Positions 45,460-57,535 of a stretch of 64,000 nt of DNA are shown one piece after another. The translations under genes were made by a program, and so were the position numbers. Each line of letters begins with the position of its first letter. The stretch's first letter is position 1. Source of the DNA: Agrypnia vestita (lineage: Eukaryota; Arthropoda; Insecta; Trichoptera; Phryganeidae); assembly GCA_016648135.1 (NCBI GenBank), contig JADDOH010005031.1:62001-126000 (forward strand), in the 5' to 3' direction. The notes below the pieces were generated by a model. That model had not been told where the DNA came from. It was given only the letters and a program-made list of their open reading frames with translations, and did not search any database.

Positions 45460-46850
45460 AACATCTATCAAATTTTTGGAAGTTGTTTATATGTTTAACT
45501 TACACAACTAACTGCAGTCCAAAGTTTTTTCATTCCCATAATCCAATACAGATGTCACTATTGATAATGAGGTATATACATTTTTGATTGGAGTTTTAAA
45601 CAAATATCCTTTATATGTGCATTGTGTCATTGAAAAATTTGGACCTACTTAAAATATTATTAGTAATGTTTCGAGTAGGTTAACGACTTATAATTAATTA
45701 TGTTTATTGCATAGTTTCGAATCTAAGAACATATAAAATCGCAAGCTGTACTATTAATTTGACTTTTCGAGTCCATATCTTGGATATTTGAATTTACAGG
45801 AACTACAACACGGATAACATCAGCTGGTAGACTTGCCTAAAATAGTCCTTGCAGTTAAATCTTGTCGAGAGTGAAAGTAAGCAGGAAAGTCTCTTCAGAC
45901 TTACAAAGGAATCTGGAAATATCTGTCAAAAGTTCAGTGATGCTTGACAGGCTAATCCAAAACCTGCATACTTAAATGTGCTCCTCTATACAATCACTTA
46001 AGGATTTCCATTGATCTAAGCGTTCTGTCAAAAAATGGAATCCTTATGAGATATATATGTATATTATAAACTCAGATAGCGAGCCAAATAAAATATTGTT
46101 AGTAATTTTAATCAAATTTTCATTGAAATTCATTGAAAAAAATAGTAAACTTCTCCATTATGTGATCTAAAAAAATCTTTAGAGTCTTACAAGTATACAT
46201 TTCACGTTAAAACATTTAATTCTTTAATGAAGCTCTCGAATTCTTGGAAATAAAGTTTATAGTAATGAAGGTTGGGGGAGGAGTGTCAAATATCCAGCCC
46301 GAGGGTCCGAACGTTTGGCCTTGGACCCCAGACCGTCTCGAGAAGTTTCCAATAGTCCTCGGGAAACCCACAATATTTTATTTCCACAGATAACTTTTAA
46401 AATATTATATTTTTATCTTCAAAAACGAGCGATATTTTTCACTTATTGAAGTTATACTTATTTAGGTGATAAAAGTGACATTTCGGGATGCAAACGCGCG
46501 CGCATCATACAGCGAAATATTTCCACACTATGAAGCCACGACTCGCCAATCAAAAGCTAAAATGTCGGTTTCCCGACTGATACTTGACCAATAGCAATTT
46601 TCGTAAGCGAAGATTTTAAGTAGTTTCAAAATGCTGTTATGAAAATTGCATATCCTCCGGGAATGCAATTTTTAAATGTGTATATACATGCATGCAAACG
46701 CATATACGTAATAATTTTATTTAATTTATGAACTTCGTTGCATTTCATGTATATATCTATTATATTATCATCCTTAAACCATGTTTTTTCATCTTCAACA
46801 GCCCAAAAGGCCCAATTACAGAAGCGAAATACATCACAAAACACCCAGGC
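45460..46850. other. Intergenic, nothing recognised
   Basis: AT-rich DNA with no exon found. A GC-rich patch at 46490-46600 (gcaaacgcgcgcgcatcata) is unassigned. Confidence 0.35.
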
Positions 46851-46861
46851 TTGAGTAAATC

Positions 46862-46965
46862 ACATGGATTTAATTGTGAACTCATCAGGAGTCGAATCCG
46901 AAACCCTCGGCGTGAGAAGTCAGCGTCGTAGCCACTTTGCTACGAAGGCCGCCATTCATGTTCAT
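46862..46965 (-). mobile_element. tRNA-like SINE head (family 3)
   Basis: The minus strand has a strong box A tagcaaagtggctacg and box B ggattcgactcc at tRNA spacing, starting ggcggccttcg. Not a complete tRNA. Confidence 0.55.
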
Positions 46966-47214
46966 TCCAAGATTATACATTAATTTAGGAAAAATACATT
47001 AAAATACTGATTTCCAGGCGTATTCTGGGGTGCATGTTAAATAATTCGAAAGAATATCGCATACACATAAAAAATAATAATGCTTAATACTCCACTTAAA
47101 AAATATAGAGGTATCATTACCAATTGCGAAATCTATGTATACTATTTCATGAGAAGGACTACCGATATCTCAAAAAACCAACCGAGTTTCTCCAAGGTAT
47201 GGTATGCTACAATT

Positions 47215-47995
47215 GTTTAGAGACTAGAAGGAATGTATATTTGATTATGCATTTTCATCGATTGTTGCGCGGTATGATCGATAATCCTGAAATTATGCGA
47301 AACATTGGTTTGTATGTTCCTGATAATTACCTTAATAGCGTCAATTCCAATATACAGGACCAACCTGCCAATGGTTATGCCTGTTGGAAGAGTTACTGCT
47401 ACGCTGAACAATATAACTATAAAGTATGATCGATAATCCTGAAATTATGCAGAGCATTGGTTTGTATGTTCCTGATAATTACACTAGACATCGTCAGCAT
47501 AGATTGTTTCACATTCCAATATACAGGACCAACCTGCCGATGGTTATGCCTGTTGGAAGAGCCACAGCTATGCTGAACAAAATTGCTTTGGGTATTGATA
47601 TATTCCATGTGTCTGAGGGGGTTTTCCGAAGCGGGATTCTCCTACACCTTTGACCAGATTTTATGTTATTTTTAATTTATTAAATATTTTCATTTTTGAT
47701 ATATACTTCCTAATATGTATGCCTTAAACATTTTGTTTGTCATGTACATATTATCGTGAAATAAATTGAATTGAATTGAATTGAATTGAATTGAAACTCT
47801 GGAAATTGATCTGTTCCATGTCTCTGAGAGGGTTTTTCGAAGCGGGATTCTCGTACGTCTTTATTATATGAATGATTTTATATATCTTTAATATTTGTTT
47901 TTGTTGTTTATAAATTTCTAACTTATTAATAATATTTACGAATTAAATTTATGTTTGTAATGTAAATGTTATATATATAAAAAAAAATGAAAACT
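47215..47995 (+). mobile_element. Three head-to-tail truncated jockey-like LINE 3' ends
   Basis: Copy one (47215-47412) starts with the MIDNPEIMRNIGLYVPDN region and decays. Copy two (47428-47790) repeats MIDNPEIMQSIGLYVPDN through FHVSEGVFRSGILLHL and ends in a (TTGAA)n tail. Copy three (47797-47995) has only the DLFHVSERVF-type end plus 3' UTR. All match 18892-19345. Confidence 0.7.
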
Positions 47996-47999
47996 GAAA

Positions 48000-48770
48000 C
48001 ATAGTCCCTTCAAATAAATATATGGAAGGTTTCAATTTAGAATATATCGAGGGTAGAAAGCTAAAAGGGAGTAAGTAATTATTTAGAATTTTACTGTGGA
48101 GCAAAAGAAAGTTTTGTGAATGTTTATTTTATTATTGAACGATTTCCATATTTGTTAATCCAAAACACATATGGAAATCGTTTAATATTAAAAGAAAATA
48201 GCTTCGTCTCTGTGAGACTCCTATAATTTATCTTAATTTAAAAAATAATAATTTAATAAATACCCCTGGCAACTAGGCGCCCCATATTTTGAGAATAGGC
48301 AACTCTGAACAAAACAGATGTAATACATTTGAGTGAGAAGTTGGTCGTGTGTTTTGTTACAGCAAGTATACGCGCACTTGGTACACGCTCCGAGATAAAT
48401 TGCCGCAGAAAATTATTTCGATAAAGACAACAAATTCGTCGATCTCCATGAAATCTTAAGAAACTTTGCATTTGGGTCCATTCATTCGTACATTTAATTA
48501 CACTGAGAAATTTACTCGAATGTTTTTTGGAATGAAAGTTCGCGAGATAAACTAGAGACCAGTCTAGACGCATTACGGACCCCGCCATCTGGAGTAAGGG
48601 AACACAAATACCGAGAAATTACTTCGGTTCGACCCCTGAAATTTTCACGGCGGTGACAACATAAATAATTCAGTCATTGGTTTTAAAATTATTCGAGGGG
48701 TAAAAGCAAAAGCAGGAATATCAAAAAAAAAAAAATTGAATGTGTTCATCGAGGTTTTGTTTTTAATCCT
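48000..48770. other. Intergenic with one short hairpin and an unassigned open frame
   Basis: A 14-bp hairpin lies at 48138-48182. A 111-codon minus-strand open frame (48588-48253, beginning MAGSVMRLDWSLVYLANFHS) has no recognised domain or splice context. Sequence at 48185-48240 is also found near 63500-63535. Confidence 0.3.
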
Positions 48771-49292
48771 TTGTGTTAACTCGCGGCGTCTGCTTGCTTG
48801 CTTGCCGGCTTGCCGTCAAAAAAAACTTTGGATCGATTTTTGACCCTTTTCCCGTGATCCAATCGAGCTGAAACTTGGCATGTAGAATCGTGTTGACGAT
48901 CAAGAAGATCAATCAAATTTTTGTTAAAAAAAATTAATAATTATAGTATAATTTCGGTTTTTTATAAATTTAATTGGTTTTTTCAAATTGAAATTAGAAA
49001 GGTTTGATTACTAGGAACGGAGGCCCGATAACGTCACGGAATATTTTCTAAATTTGAATTACTGCGTCGGTATACATAATAGGTACTTCACTACGAATGT
49101 CGAAAATCTAAATTGACTGACAAATGTTTTTAGAAATTAATCTTCAAAGCATGAAGTGTCAGAAGTTTTAATCAAAGCTTAAAACATCTGACATTTTAGA
49201 AATATATTAAATTACTGTAAGTTTAGTGTTGTGTTATATGTTTTAATTCGTCTTTAATTGTTGTTATATTTTACAAAGAAAGGGAGTATAAT
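48770..49292. mobile_element. MITE-like repeat (ACTCCCTTTCT family), copy 1
   Basis: Shares aactcgcggcgtctgc, atcgagctgaaacttggca, tataatttcggttttttata and the end gaaagggagtataataaaa with the copy at 54506-54803. The left terminus is degraded and the interior is longer than in copy 2. Confidence 0.55.
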
Positions 49293-49299
49293 AAAAACT

Positions 49300-50150
49300 T
49301 GTTTTTTATGAGTTACTTTTTATATGTACATGTAATTCTTCTTCAAATATTTACACAATAAAACTATTGTATTGTTCTCTTGTGAGAAGTCGGGTTGAAC
49401 ATAACTCATCTGTCAATTCTGCTGGTGTAAAACATAAATATGCAAATAATGTGAGTAATATAAAATTAAATGAATACAAGCATTGATTCAGTACGAAGAA
49501 AAATATATATGTAGTAAAAATAACTTTGAAATTATATTTATACTAGTCGTACACACGTGAAAAATCACGGAACACAATATTCGCAGGATTTTGAAACTGA
49601 AAATTCATGAAAAAAAAAACATTTGTTTTTTCAAATAAACTATTCGCTTAAACCTAAAACAAAATAAAACAAAATAATAATAATATAAAAATGTCAAGAC
49701 CATGTAATTTAGACCTTTGCGCATTGCTTGAGTCTCGCGCTGATTGCGTGTCACACTCTAACTATCTAAAGTTTCAATTCCAGCAAGTTTTACAGACAGA
49801 AAACGAAAATAATTTAGATTATTATCGATAATGTTGGAGCGGAATTTTGAATGTTCGTGTCAGCTTTTACTTCGTTATCTATACGACTCTCAAGTCCTAT
49901 GAGAACAAAAATGATACAGGGGTGAAGAGAGAGGGAGAAGAAATATAGATTTACACTTAGAGAGAGCGAGAACGGTGAAAAGGTGGGGAGAAATAAAGAC
50001 AATCGACACAATCCCAATTCCCTTTTTGGCTTAAATTAGAAGATTGGCCAATGTCAAATGACCGAGCGAAGGTCACTTCGCTCGATTAACAACCAATAGC
50101 ACTTCAAAAGTTTCCATAGATGTGAAGATTAGTATTTTATCATAATCATC
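49300..50150. other. Intergenic, nothing recognised
   Basis: AT-rich with a purine-rich stretch at 49910-49995 (agagagagggagaag). No exon or repeat identified. Confidence 0.35.
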
Positions 50151-50345
50151 AAGGGTGCTATTATAACACGACTTCTACAGGATTTGCCCTAAATTACTTC
50201 TGTCTGCGGTTTCCCTCTTCTGCTTTACCATCCCTAGAGCGCGATATTCCACTGCCACACTATCGAGTCTTCTCACCTTCGGTATCCATGCGAAAAAGTG
50301 CCCTAGCCAGCGCAAGCTACCACCTATTATAATTGTTTTGACAAC
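50150..50345 (-). mobile_element. LINE C-terminal fragment (RWLGH motif)
   Basis: The reverse complement reads SLRWLGHFFAWIPKVRRLDS, matching the RWLGH tail of RTE-like reverse transcriptases, then degenerates. Confidence 0.45.
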
Positions 50346-50591
50346 ACTCACATCTTCATATATGTAATGTTCAACAATAATTATTTATGGGGCCGTAAAT
50401 TCTACAAAAAATATGTATTTTAAAGATGTCTAGGATTCTTTTACAAGGGCTTTGTTGACTAGTCAAGAATCATTTTGTCTATCCTTTGCTATTTGTCTAC
50501 AATATCCCAGCAATCGCCTTCCTTCAAAAGTCACGTCTTATCTTAGTAGTCTCTCCTTTGGCATTCACAAGGCTTGTTTAAGCTACCTTAA

Positions 50592-50770
50592 TTGAGACTT
50601 TTAAAGTTGCAACTTTATTCCGAGGTTTCCATTATGACGGCACATTTCATCCGTTCCAACAATGTTTCTCCTGCTTCTTCTTCTTCAGCGGTTCCTTGTT
50701 GTGAGGACGATGTCTACCATATTTTATCGATTGGGTGTCCGAGCGTGGCTAAGGAGCCCCCTTATCAAAC
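50592..50770 (+). mobile_element. LINE C-terminal Cys/His-motif fragment
   Basis: Reads MTAHFIRSNNVSPASSSSAV then PCCEDDVYHILSIGCPSVAK, a CC-x-H-x-C pattern like the zinc-knuckle tail of several LINE clades. No other part of the element is seen. Confidence 0.45.
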
Positions 50771-51000
50771 CGCACATCCTTCCAGGAAGGTTATGAGTGT
50801 TGAATATTTCTCTTTTTTCCTCTTTCTTCTTTTCCCAGAAATTGTTTCAGTCCTTTTCCGTTCGCTTGTTTTCTCGGCCCAATATACTTTTTGACGTGAT
50901 TGTGTCCGATCATGGGTCGCGATTTTCTAAATCACATTTGCTTTCAGAGTGTCATTGAATCTTTTTTCGACCCAACCTGTCTTATTTTGCTATGTCATAG

Positions 51001-51198
51001 CATAGTTTATTTGGGAAGCCGCGTATCAGTCATGTCAACATAAAGACCTGCCCATCGTAGTTGGTTCTTCAGGGTCGTGGTTCGAACACTAGGAATGTTT
51101 GCCTCTTCCAGGACAAAGAGTTTTGTTCTACGCTCTTCACATTTTATACCTAGGATCTTTTTTAAGTACCTATTATGGTGTTTCTCGAAAAACTTCAC
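51001..51198 (-). mobile_element. RTE-like LINE C-terminal fragment
   Basis: An open minus-strand frame reads FEKHHNRYLKKILGIKCEER, VLEEANIPSVRTTTLKNQLR and WAGLYVDMTDTRLPK, a widespread LINE C-terminal pattern. Confidence 0.7.
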
Positions 51199-51224
51199 GC
51201 ATAATTCACAGCAATAAAATAAAA

Positions 51225-51490
51225 ATTTATATATTTTTTTTCAATATTTCTGACTTATTTTTTACAAAACGTTGAAGCATTATTACAGTTACTTAAATCA
51301 ATAATGAAAAATTCATTCGTTTCAATAAAGTTATATAAAATAATAAAAACTCTGAAAAATTCCAAATGAAATGTTTTTCAATTGGAATTGGAAGGTTTTT
51401 ATCCTTTTATTTGACTTGTATAAAAGGGAATTAATTTTTCATAGTATATATAAGTTACTTTAATGATAGTCCAACGTTTTCCAATCTTTG
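51225..51490. mobile_element. Foldback MITE, partial copy
   Basis: Starts with ttcaatatttctgacttat and ends with caacgttttccaa; arms around 51380 are inverted (tcattcgtttcaataaagtt region against aattaatttttcatagt). Same family as 59493-59985. Confidence 0.55.
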
Positions 51491-52379
51491 ATCCAGATCT
51501 TTGACAATATATGAAGTTATGTATTCTTTGTCATGAATACATTCACTGCATTTAAGTTCTTGCATCATGAATATTTTGTAATGATGGTTATTTGCAGTAA
51601 GGGCTAAAGGTGCACCTTGCTTCACCATAGCATCACATGAGAACGAGTCAATTGTTCGACATTATTATTTGTTTTACGTTCCCGATATCTTACGAAAGTC
51701 GTTTATAGAAATATATAGATACTAACTTGGATATTCGATTGTAAAACTAAGCATAATGGTAACTGAAAACGGAAGGAAAAATGGTATAAACATTACTTTG
51801 TTCGCAGTAACGCCTGCCATTACTAAAGTTGGCAATCGGCATTGAAATGTTCGTATACGATCAGTTTGTACGCAAATTAGCTATAGAGATGATTGTATTT
51901 CTATGGGAAGGGTTTTTCAATTGAATGTTATTATTTGAGGATTAAGAACTTGAAGCAGTGTTAAAATTAAGCTCGTTAACGTGTTTTTCTCACTTATTTT
52001 ATTCTGTACACAAAATATTCCTGTGTCCAAAATTTTAGCCCGTATCATTCGTAATTCGTTTTCTTTCTATCAATGTCAGGCTGATCTTTCGACATATCAG
52101 ATGAAAATCTCGACAAGTGGTGCTTAAATTAATTTCAACAAAACTCTGAAATTTGTCATCATGTCTCGTTCCGTGGATACGCCCATTAAAGACTAAACTT
52201 TAAAAGATAATCACCTATAATATATTATATTATAGCATTCAATGTTTTCACTCAATAATTTGAATATTTATGTTTTTAATTATTTTTGTACGAAGAATTA
52301 CTAATGAAGTTGTTTTGGTATGATTTTATGGTTATGGTTCGAAGTAAAGAAAAATAAGTAATTACCTAGAAAAAAAATC

Positions 52380-52615
52380 CAAAACCTTGAATAACTCGGA
52401 GACATCCGGAGAAGTACGAGATCTTGCACCTCATGATGCAGGGAAAGATTACCGGAAGTCTGGAAGAAGGAAAACGTGATGGCTGAAAAACCTGAGACAG
52501 TGGTTTGGCCAGTCTACTGTAGAGCTATTCCGAGCTGCAGTAAATAAAGTGATGTGACAATCAAGGTCCGTTGAACGGATAGGGTACAATAAGAAGAAGA
52601 AATAAATTCGCAACA
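52380..52615 (+). mobile_element. RTE-like LINE 3' end with AAG tail
   Basis: Plus-strand codons read ILHLMMQGKITG, then in shifted frames WLKNLRQWFGQSTVELF and a terminal aataagaagaagaa tail. This is the usual C-terminus and simple-repeat tail of RTE-like elements. Confidence 0.65.
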
Positions 52616-52674
52616 TAAAGTTAAGTAAATAACGCAAAAATAAAGTCGAAAACAACCATGTTGCAATTTTTTTA

Positions 52675-53262
52675 TTTATTTTTTATTTATTATTATTATT
52701 AATTTTTTTGTTCAAAATACATGTCGCATCAATATTTTTACTATTCTTAACAAAGCCAAAAGCCTTCTTCTTCTTCTTCCTTTTAATAGACCTAAGTGGT
52801 CTTTTCTTCAGATAGAATCCGCCACTTCTGGGAGGTGGATCCAGCTATCCTTTCTTCTTTTAAAGGAAGGATAGCTGGGAATCCACTCTCATTTCCTTTC
52901 TTCCCATAAGGCTGATTATGTAGTGCGATATAGGGGAGTCTGGTGCTGTCCATTCTCTGGACATGATAAACCAGTCCCTCCTTCACTGTATCCTCTCCAT
53001 CATACAATGTCCTCAGCCTCACATATCTCTCTTATTCTGATATTCCTCACGCGATCCTTCAGCGTCTTGCTTACTATCATCCTCAGTATCTTCATCTCGG
53101 TAATCCTCAATATAACGCTAAAAGCCTGTCTAAATTGCTAAACTAAACTAAATTGCTGGTGTCCTGGAATGGGGCTCGAACCACCAGGAATGGGGCACAG
53201 ACCACCAGATCACTAGGTGAGAGTCATGACCACTACATCAACAAGCTACTCATATCGTTTCA
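52675..53262 (-). mobile_element. Family 1 SINE split by a LINE insertion
   Basis: The SINE body and tail (52675-52754, with tacatgtcgcatcaatattt) and its tRNA-like head (53128-53262, box A-like ttgatgtagtggtcatgac) are separated by a LINE. The break is bordered by gccaaaagcct (52755-52765) and gctaaaagcct (53117-53127). Confidence 0.7.
52766..53116 (-). mobile_element. 5'-truncated RTE-like LINE inserted in a SINE
   Basis: The minus strand reads EMKILRMIVSKTLKDRVRNI and REICEAEDIV, then in another frame RMDSTRLPYIALHNQPYG, ending in a GAA tail (plus-strand tcttcttcttcttcc). It is flanked by an 11-bp target duplication with one mismatch. Related to the longer copy at 61375-61960. Confidence 0.75.
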
Positions 53263-53798
53263 CTTTAATTCACTCAACGGATTTTCAAATAATGATTTTG
53301 AGAAACAATTAGATGAACGAAACTAACGACAGACCTGTTTTGAAACTCTTGGTAATTTTAAATAAGTCCAATTACGTATTACTTATGTAAGCATAACGAT
53401 AAAACTTCATCTTATATTTATTTCCCATCGAAGATCGGCAATCATTCTGGCTGTAATAATTATTCATTGGCAAATAGCTCTGAAGATCGAGATTGTATGT
53501 GTGTATGATGAACCACGTAAAAGAACGTGAAAGAACTTAGATATATTTTTTACCTATTGCAGGGCGTCTCACGACGCAATTTCCGGAAAATTTCATTGCT
53601 TATTTCAATCAATACCAGAGTACTTTTAAACCTCCCTCCATTAAAAAGTTTGTGAAATACAAACTTCCCAAATTGCAGGATGCGAGGTAGTTCAAGAGGT
53701 AATTTATTTGGGCTCTCTGATCACGTGGTGATAGTGAGCAGGGAAATCGAAGACCTATTCAACCAGAAAAATTGTTATGAATCGATATAAGAGAATAT

Positions 53799-54308
53799 TG
53801 TAACGTGGTGATAGTATTTGGAGAAATTTACACACGATTGGAATCCCTCGTCATTATGGAACAAATTATTATCGAACTCTCTAGTAAATTCCACTACATT
53901 CTGGAACACACTACCACACTACTACTACTCACGTCCGGAATGATCGGAAAGCCAACATGTTTCCTGTAAAAGTGAAGCCGTGTCATGGACATAGAGTTAT
54001 TATTATTTTGACATTTCTATCGGTGTGAGATTAGTGACAAGTCGTGGCGATCGATGTTACTAACGTGTGTGTTATATCAGTGACACGCAGATTAATTAAG
54101 CGATATACTTACTTGCGTGCGATATTTGGACAGAAATTTCTCGAAACAGTTAGGTACACAACAATAAAGAGTTTATAGACGAGTGATCAATTGCGAAATA
54201 GTGTATTAATTTAATTCGTGTTAAGTGACTTTTTCCAGTTCATAATTAATTAATCATTAATTAATAAATCGATACTTAATTTCCAGAGTTTTCATTTGTC
54301 TCACAACA
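53799..54308 (+). mobile_element. LTR-like sequence
   Basis: Starts TGTAACGTGGTGATAG, contains acaataaagagtttatag (poly(A) signal) at about 54160, and ends tctcacaACA, followed by ccacgactcgtggcaatg. Size (about 510 bp), TG...CA ends and the internal AATAAA fit an LTR. No partner LTR or coding region follows, so confidence is low. Confidence 0.35.
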
Positions 54309-54505
54309 CCACGACTCGTGGCAATGTGGAAGTGGCATCAAGTAAGCAACTAAAATTATGTTGGTTCACACCATAGAGCATAAAATATGTACAGATATTA
54401 ACCAAAATAGTTATTTAGGACAGGATAATGGGTCACAGCGAAAGAATGTCCCTCCTAGCTTATGTATAAGACACATTTATACCTCATTTATACAGTTAAA
54501 GTATT

Positions 54506-54803
54506 TTTACTCCCTTTCTTATAACTCGTAGCGTCTGCGGTTTGTTGTCTGCCGGAAAATCTTTGTATAGATTTTTAACCCTTTTGCGGGGTCCACTCGA
54601 GCTGAAACTTTGCAGGCAGACTCGTGGCGACGATAAAAATGATCTAAAAAATTTTCGTTTAAAAAAATTAAATTATTATAGTATAATTTTGAATTTTTCG
54701 AAATTTTAATGGTTTTTTCAAATTGGAATCAATACAAATGAGTAATGAGCCCGACGCGTGTAGTAAGCACGAAACCTGATTCAATGAGAAAGGGAGTATA
54801 ATA
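54506..54803. mobile_element. MITE-like repeat (ACTCCCTTTCT family), copy 2
   Basis: The left end tactccctttcttataactcg and right end gagaaagggagta are inverted terminal repeats of about 12 bp. Interior matches 48770-49292 (tcgagctgaaactttgc; ttttaatggttttttcaaatt). Confidence 0.6.
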
Positions 54804-55399
54804 AAAAAATGGTTTTAATTAAATCCCCTAGTAAATAATAGATGTATTTAAAAAATGTTCCGAACCGAGTCTTTTAGTATAAAGGTCTTCTTACAATAAA
54901 ATACATTATGCTTTCTACATGCTTTTATTTAACTCTCTTTGTCTGTTGTTTGTTTGTTGTGGTGGACTTTTGTAATTGAATTTTCACCAACTACCCGACT
55001 AGCTAGAGCTCTGAAACATTCAACATTTATGTGAAGTGGATGACTATACATTATCAAATGATTTTCGACATAATTTGGTCATTATTTCGATTGAAATTAA
55101 TAATCACTTCATCACTCACATAAAAATAATAATCACTTCACCCACAACAAGAGCCGCAGAAAATTCAACAAAAAAATCAAAATATTTTTGATTTTAGTTT
55201 TTATAATTTTTATTGTAAGATTTGAATTATTCATGTATTTTAATAAAGTTTCATAAACATTATTTCTTGCTATATTATTCTTACATAGCGGTGACCGAGT
55301 ATTCCATAGACATTCGTGATTCCTATAAGTCATAAAAAGTAATGTTTTATCATCCCCTCAATGCGCCATATTTGTTCCATCTCTCTCGGACTGAGAAGA

Positions 55400-55680
55400 T
55401 CGCGTTGATAATCGATACTAGCTGCGAATGACATAAGCATGCTCATAATAAGCAAGCCTGTTTACACATGCTCAAAAGATACTACTTCTCACGGTGAATG
55501 ACATTAGCATACTCATAAATCAACCGGCGGTTGATTTTTGAGCATGCCACTAATGAGCATGCTTATTACTAGCAATGTGCGTACACACATGCCACTAATA
55601 AGCAAGGGCTAAAGAAGGTCAATACTGCGCATGCTCACGTGCCACTAATAAGCATTTGTATCACTACCTTAATGTTTTAC
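55400..55680. repeat. Cluster of GCATGCTCA and GCCACTAATRAGCA motifs
   Basis: Within 280 bp, GCCACTAATRAGCA occurs at about 55545, 55592 and 55642, and GCATGCTCA or TGAGCATGC at least four times in both orientations. An internal palindrome aaatcaaccggcggttgattt lies at about 55516. Looks like subterminal repeats of a DNA transposon. Confidence 0.55.
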
Positions 55681-55729
55681 GCTCCGCGTTGCGAAGCATA
55701 TCACTAATATTGCTGTGTTATCAAGGGAC

Positions 55730-55830
55730 TTAATTGCTGGTGTCCTGGAATAGAACTCGAACTACCGACCACTAGATCACTATTAGACGAGACAAAACGA
55801 GATTACTATACCAACAGAGTACTTAATGGC
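55730..55830 (-). mobile_element. tRNA-derived SINE head, family 1
   Basis: The plus-strand sequence ttgctggtgtcctggaatag then actcgaactaccgacc matches the head of the SINE at 53140-53262. On the minus strand it gives tRNA-like boxes A and B with some decay. Confidence 0.5.
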
Positions 55831-55999
55831 GATCCGGCAACTTTTTTACGGTATTTCTAAAGTTTCATACGGTTTCAAAAGCAATTAGACAAACTTTTCG
55901 TTCCCTCAGTGTGTTGATCTATGGTTACTCAGAGAAAAATATTTGACCATCGAAATCTACTAATTGCAAGAAAAGAAATCAAGACGATTCGCCAGACGA

Positions 56000-57535
56000 G
56001 ATTGGACAAAACTTTGGGAATCACTTTAAACTTTTGTTCAATTATAAAATGTTTTTTCAATTTTATTTTTTATTTGGATTTTAATTGTATATTTGTATCT
56101 GTTTGTTAAGTTTTAGATTTAATCATGTTAAAAAATAAATTATATTTAATTTTTTGTGCGCTCCGTGGCATAGGAAAAGATGTCTTAAATTTCATTTGAC
56201 TGATTTTTGAATAAGATTTTATTTTCTAAAAATCTTGATAAGAAGTGACTTTGTAATTTTTTTATAAAAAAATGCACTGGTTATTTGTATATTTACAGCT
56301 GATGGATTCAGCAGATAAGAAGGACCCACCATACACCCAGGGCCGTTCTACGAACAATAGCTCCCATACCGGCCCTACAATTTCGCCACTTTTGTTTGGC
56401 ATTTTTTTAAGCTAAAGTGGCCGTACTCACCACCCTGCTGACACTCATGGGAATGCAAGCAGGACGGGGAGGCGTCCATACAAAACCTCTTCTCTGCCTC
56501 TAAAACGCAGAGAATGACAACTGGAACATACTTATCATCCATTAAGTGGGAATTGCAAGTTACATATGTAGAGGAAATGCTTCAGTACAAAATATAAATA
56601 CACAAAGTCCGTAGTGTCCATAATAATATGCATAAAGATAAAAACACAACATGTTAGGTGCCAGATTAATTAAAATGAATACAGAATTGCACTTTAGAGA
56701 CAGTTATTAGAATAATTCACCCTCTTAGGGGAAAAATTAAAATAAAATAATAAGCACAAACATTAAGGGACTCGCCAGTCCGGAGATTCACTGCCGGGAG
56801 GTACAACCACGGTAATGATCCTAACAAGTTACATCTATAGAAATTTCGCCACAACGGAAATCGCATGGATTCACCACCTGATTAAGCTATAATAAAATCA
56901 TTATTAATTTTATAAAATAATATTATTAGATACTATTATAAGTAGTCGTGCCTCATCTAATTGAGGCTACCATATGAGTTTATGTCAATGTACTATATAA
57001 ATATATGTCAATATTGACATGAAAGAGAAAAAAAAATGTACTTATATATTCTTTTTTTTATTGAAATTAACTGACATAGTCCAATAAAATATAAAACATA
57101 ACATGAACATCGTAAAATACATCAGAATAAAGGTTTTAGTAATTTAAAACAAAAACAAGGACAAATGATAAGTAGGTACTAACAAGATGGAGACAAGATC
57201 TGGACTATCTAATCAGAGACTGTTGTATTTGTAATTGTAATTGTATTGTATTTGTAAATACTCAAATATAGAACTAATAAAATAATTGTAAAGAGATTCT
57301 AAAATTCGCGGAGAATCGCTTGCAATAGGTCACTGGACACGAATTTAACTGGAGCACTGTTCTTTTATTCACACTAATTTCGGACTACTCGCTCATCTGT
57401 ATAATACTTTATACATCACTATGGAACCTCGATTATGTACCACTCTTCTCGATTCTTAGAATCTGGGGATAATATGTACACAAAAAGGGAATAAATAATT
57501 AAAATCTGTCTGGTGAAGGGATTGATTTTGATTGT
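56000..57535. other. Intergenic, mostly unassigned
   Basis: Contains the second copy (56320-56400) of the repeat seen at 31865-31960. The rest is AT-rich with no exon or repeat recognised. Confidence 0.35.

Noticed and set aside
46862..46965. Real tRNA gene
   Set aside because: Good A and B boxes but no full cloverleaf; best read as a SINE head.
48253..48588. 111-codon minus-strand gene starting MAGSVMRL
   Set aside because: No domain, no intron signals and no neighbours; could be chance, so noted only within the regional entry.
54287..54340. Small coding exon with good acceptor and donor
   Set aside because: Lies at the putative LTR border and encodes no recognisable peptide; kept only as an alternative reading.
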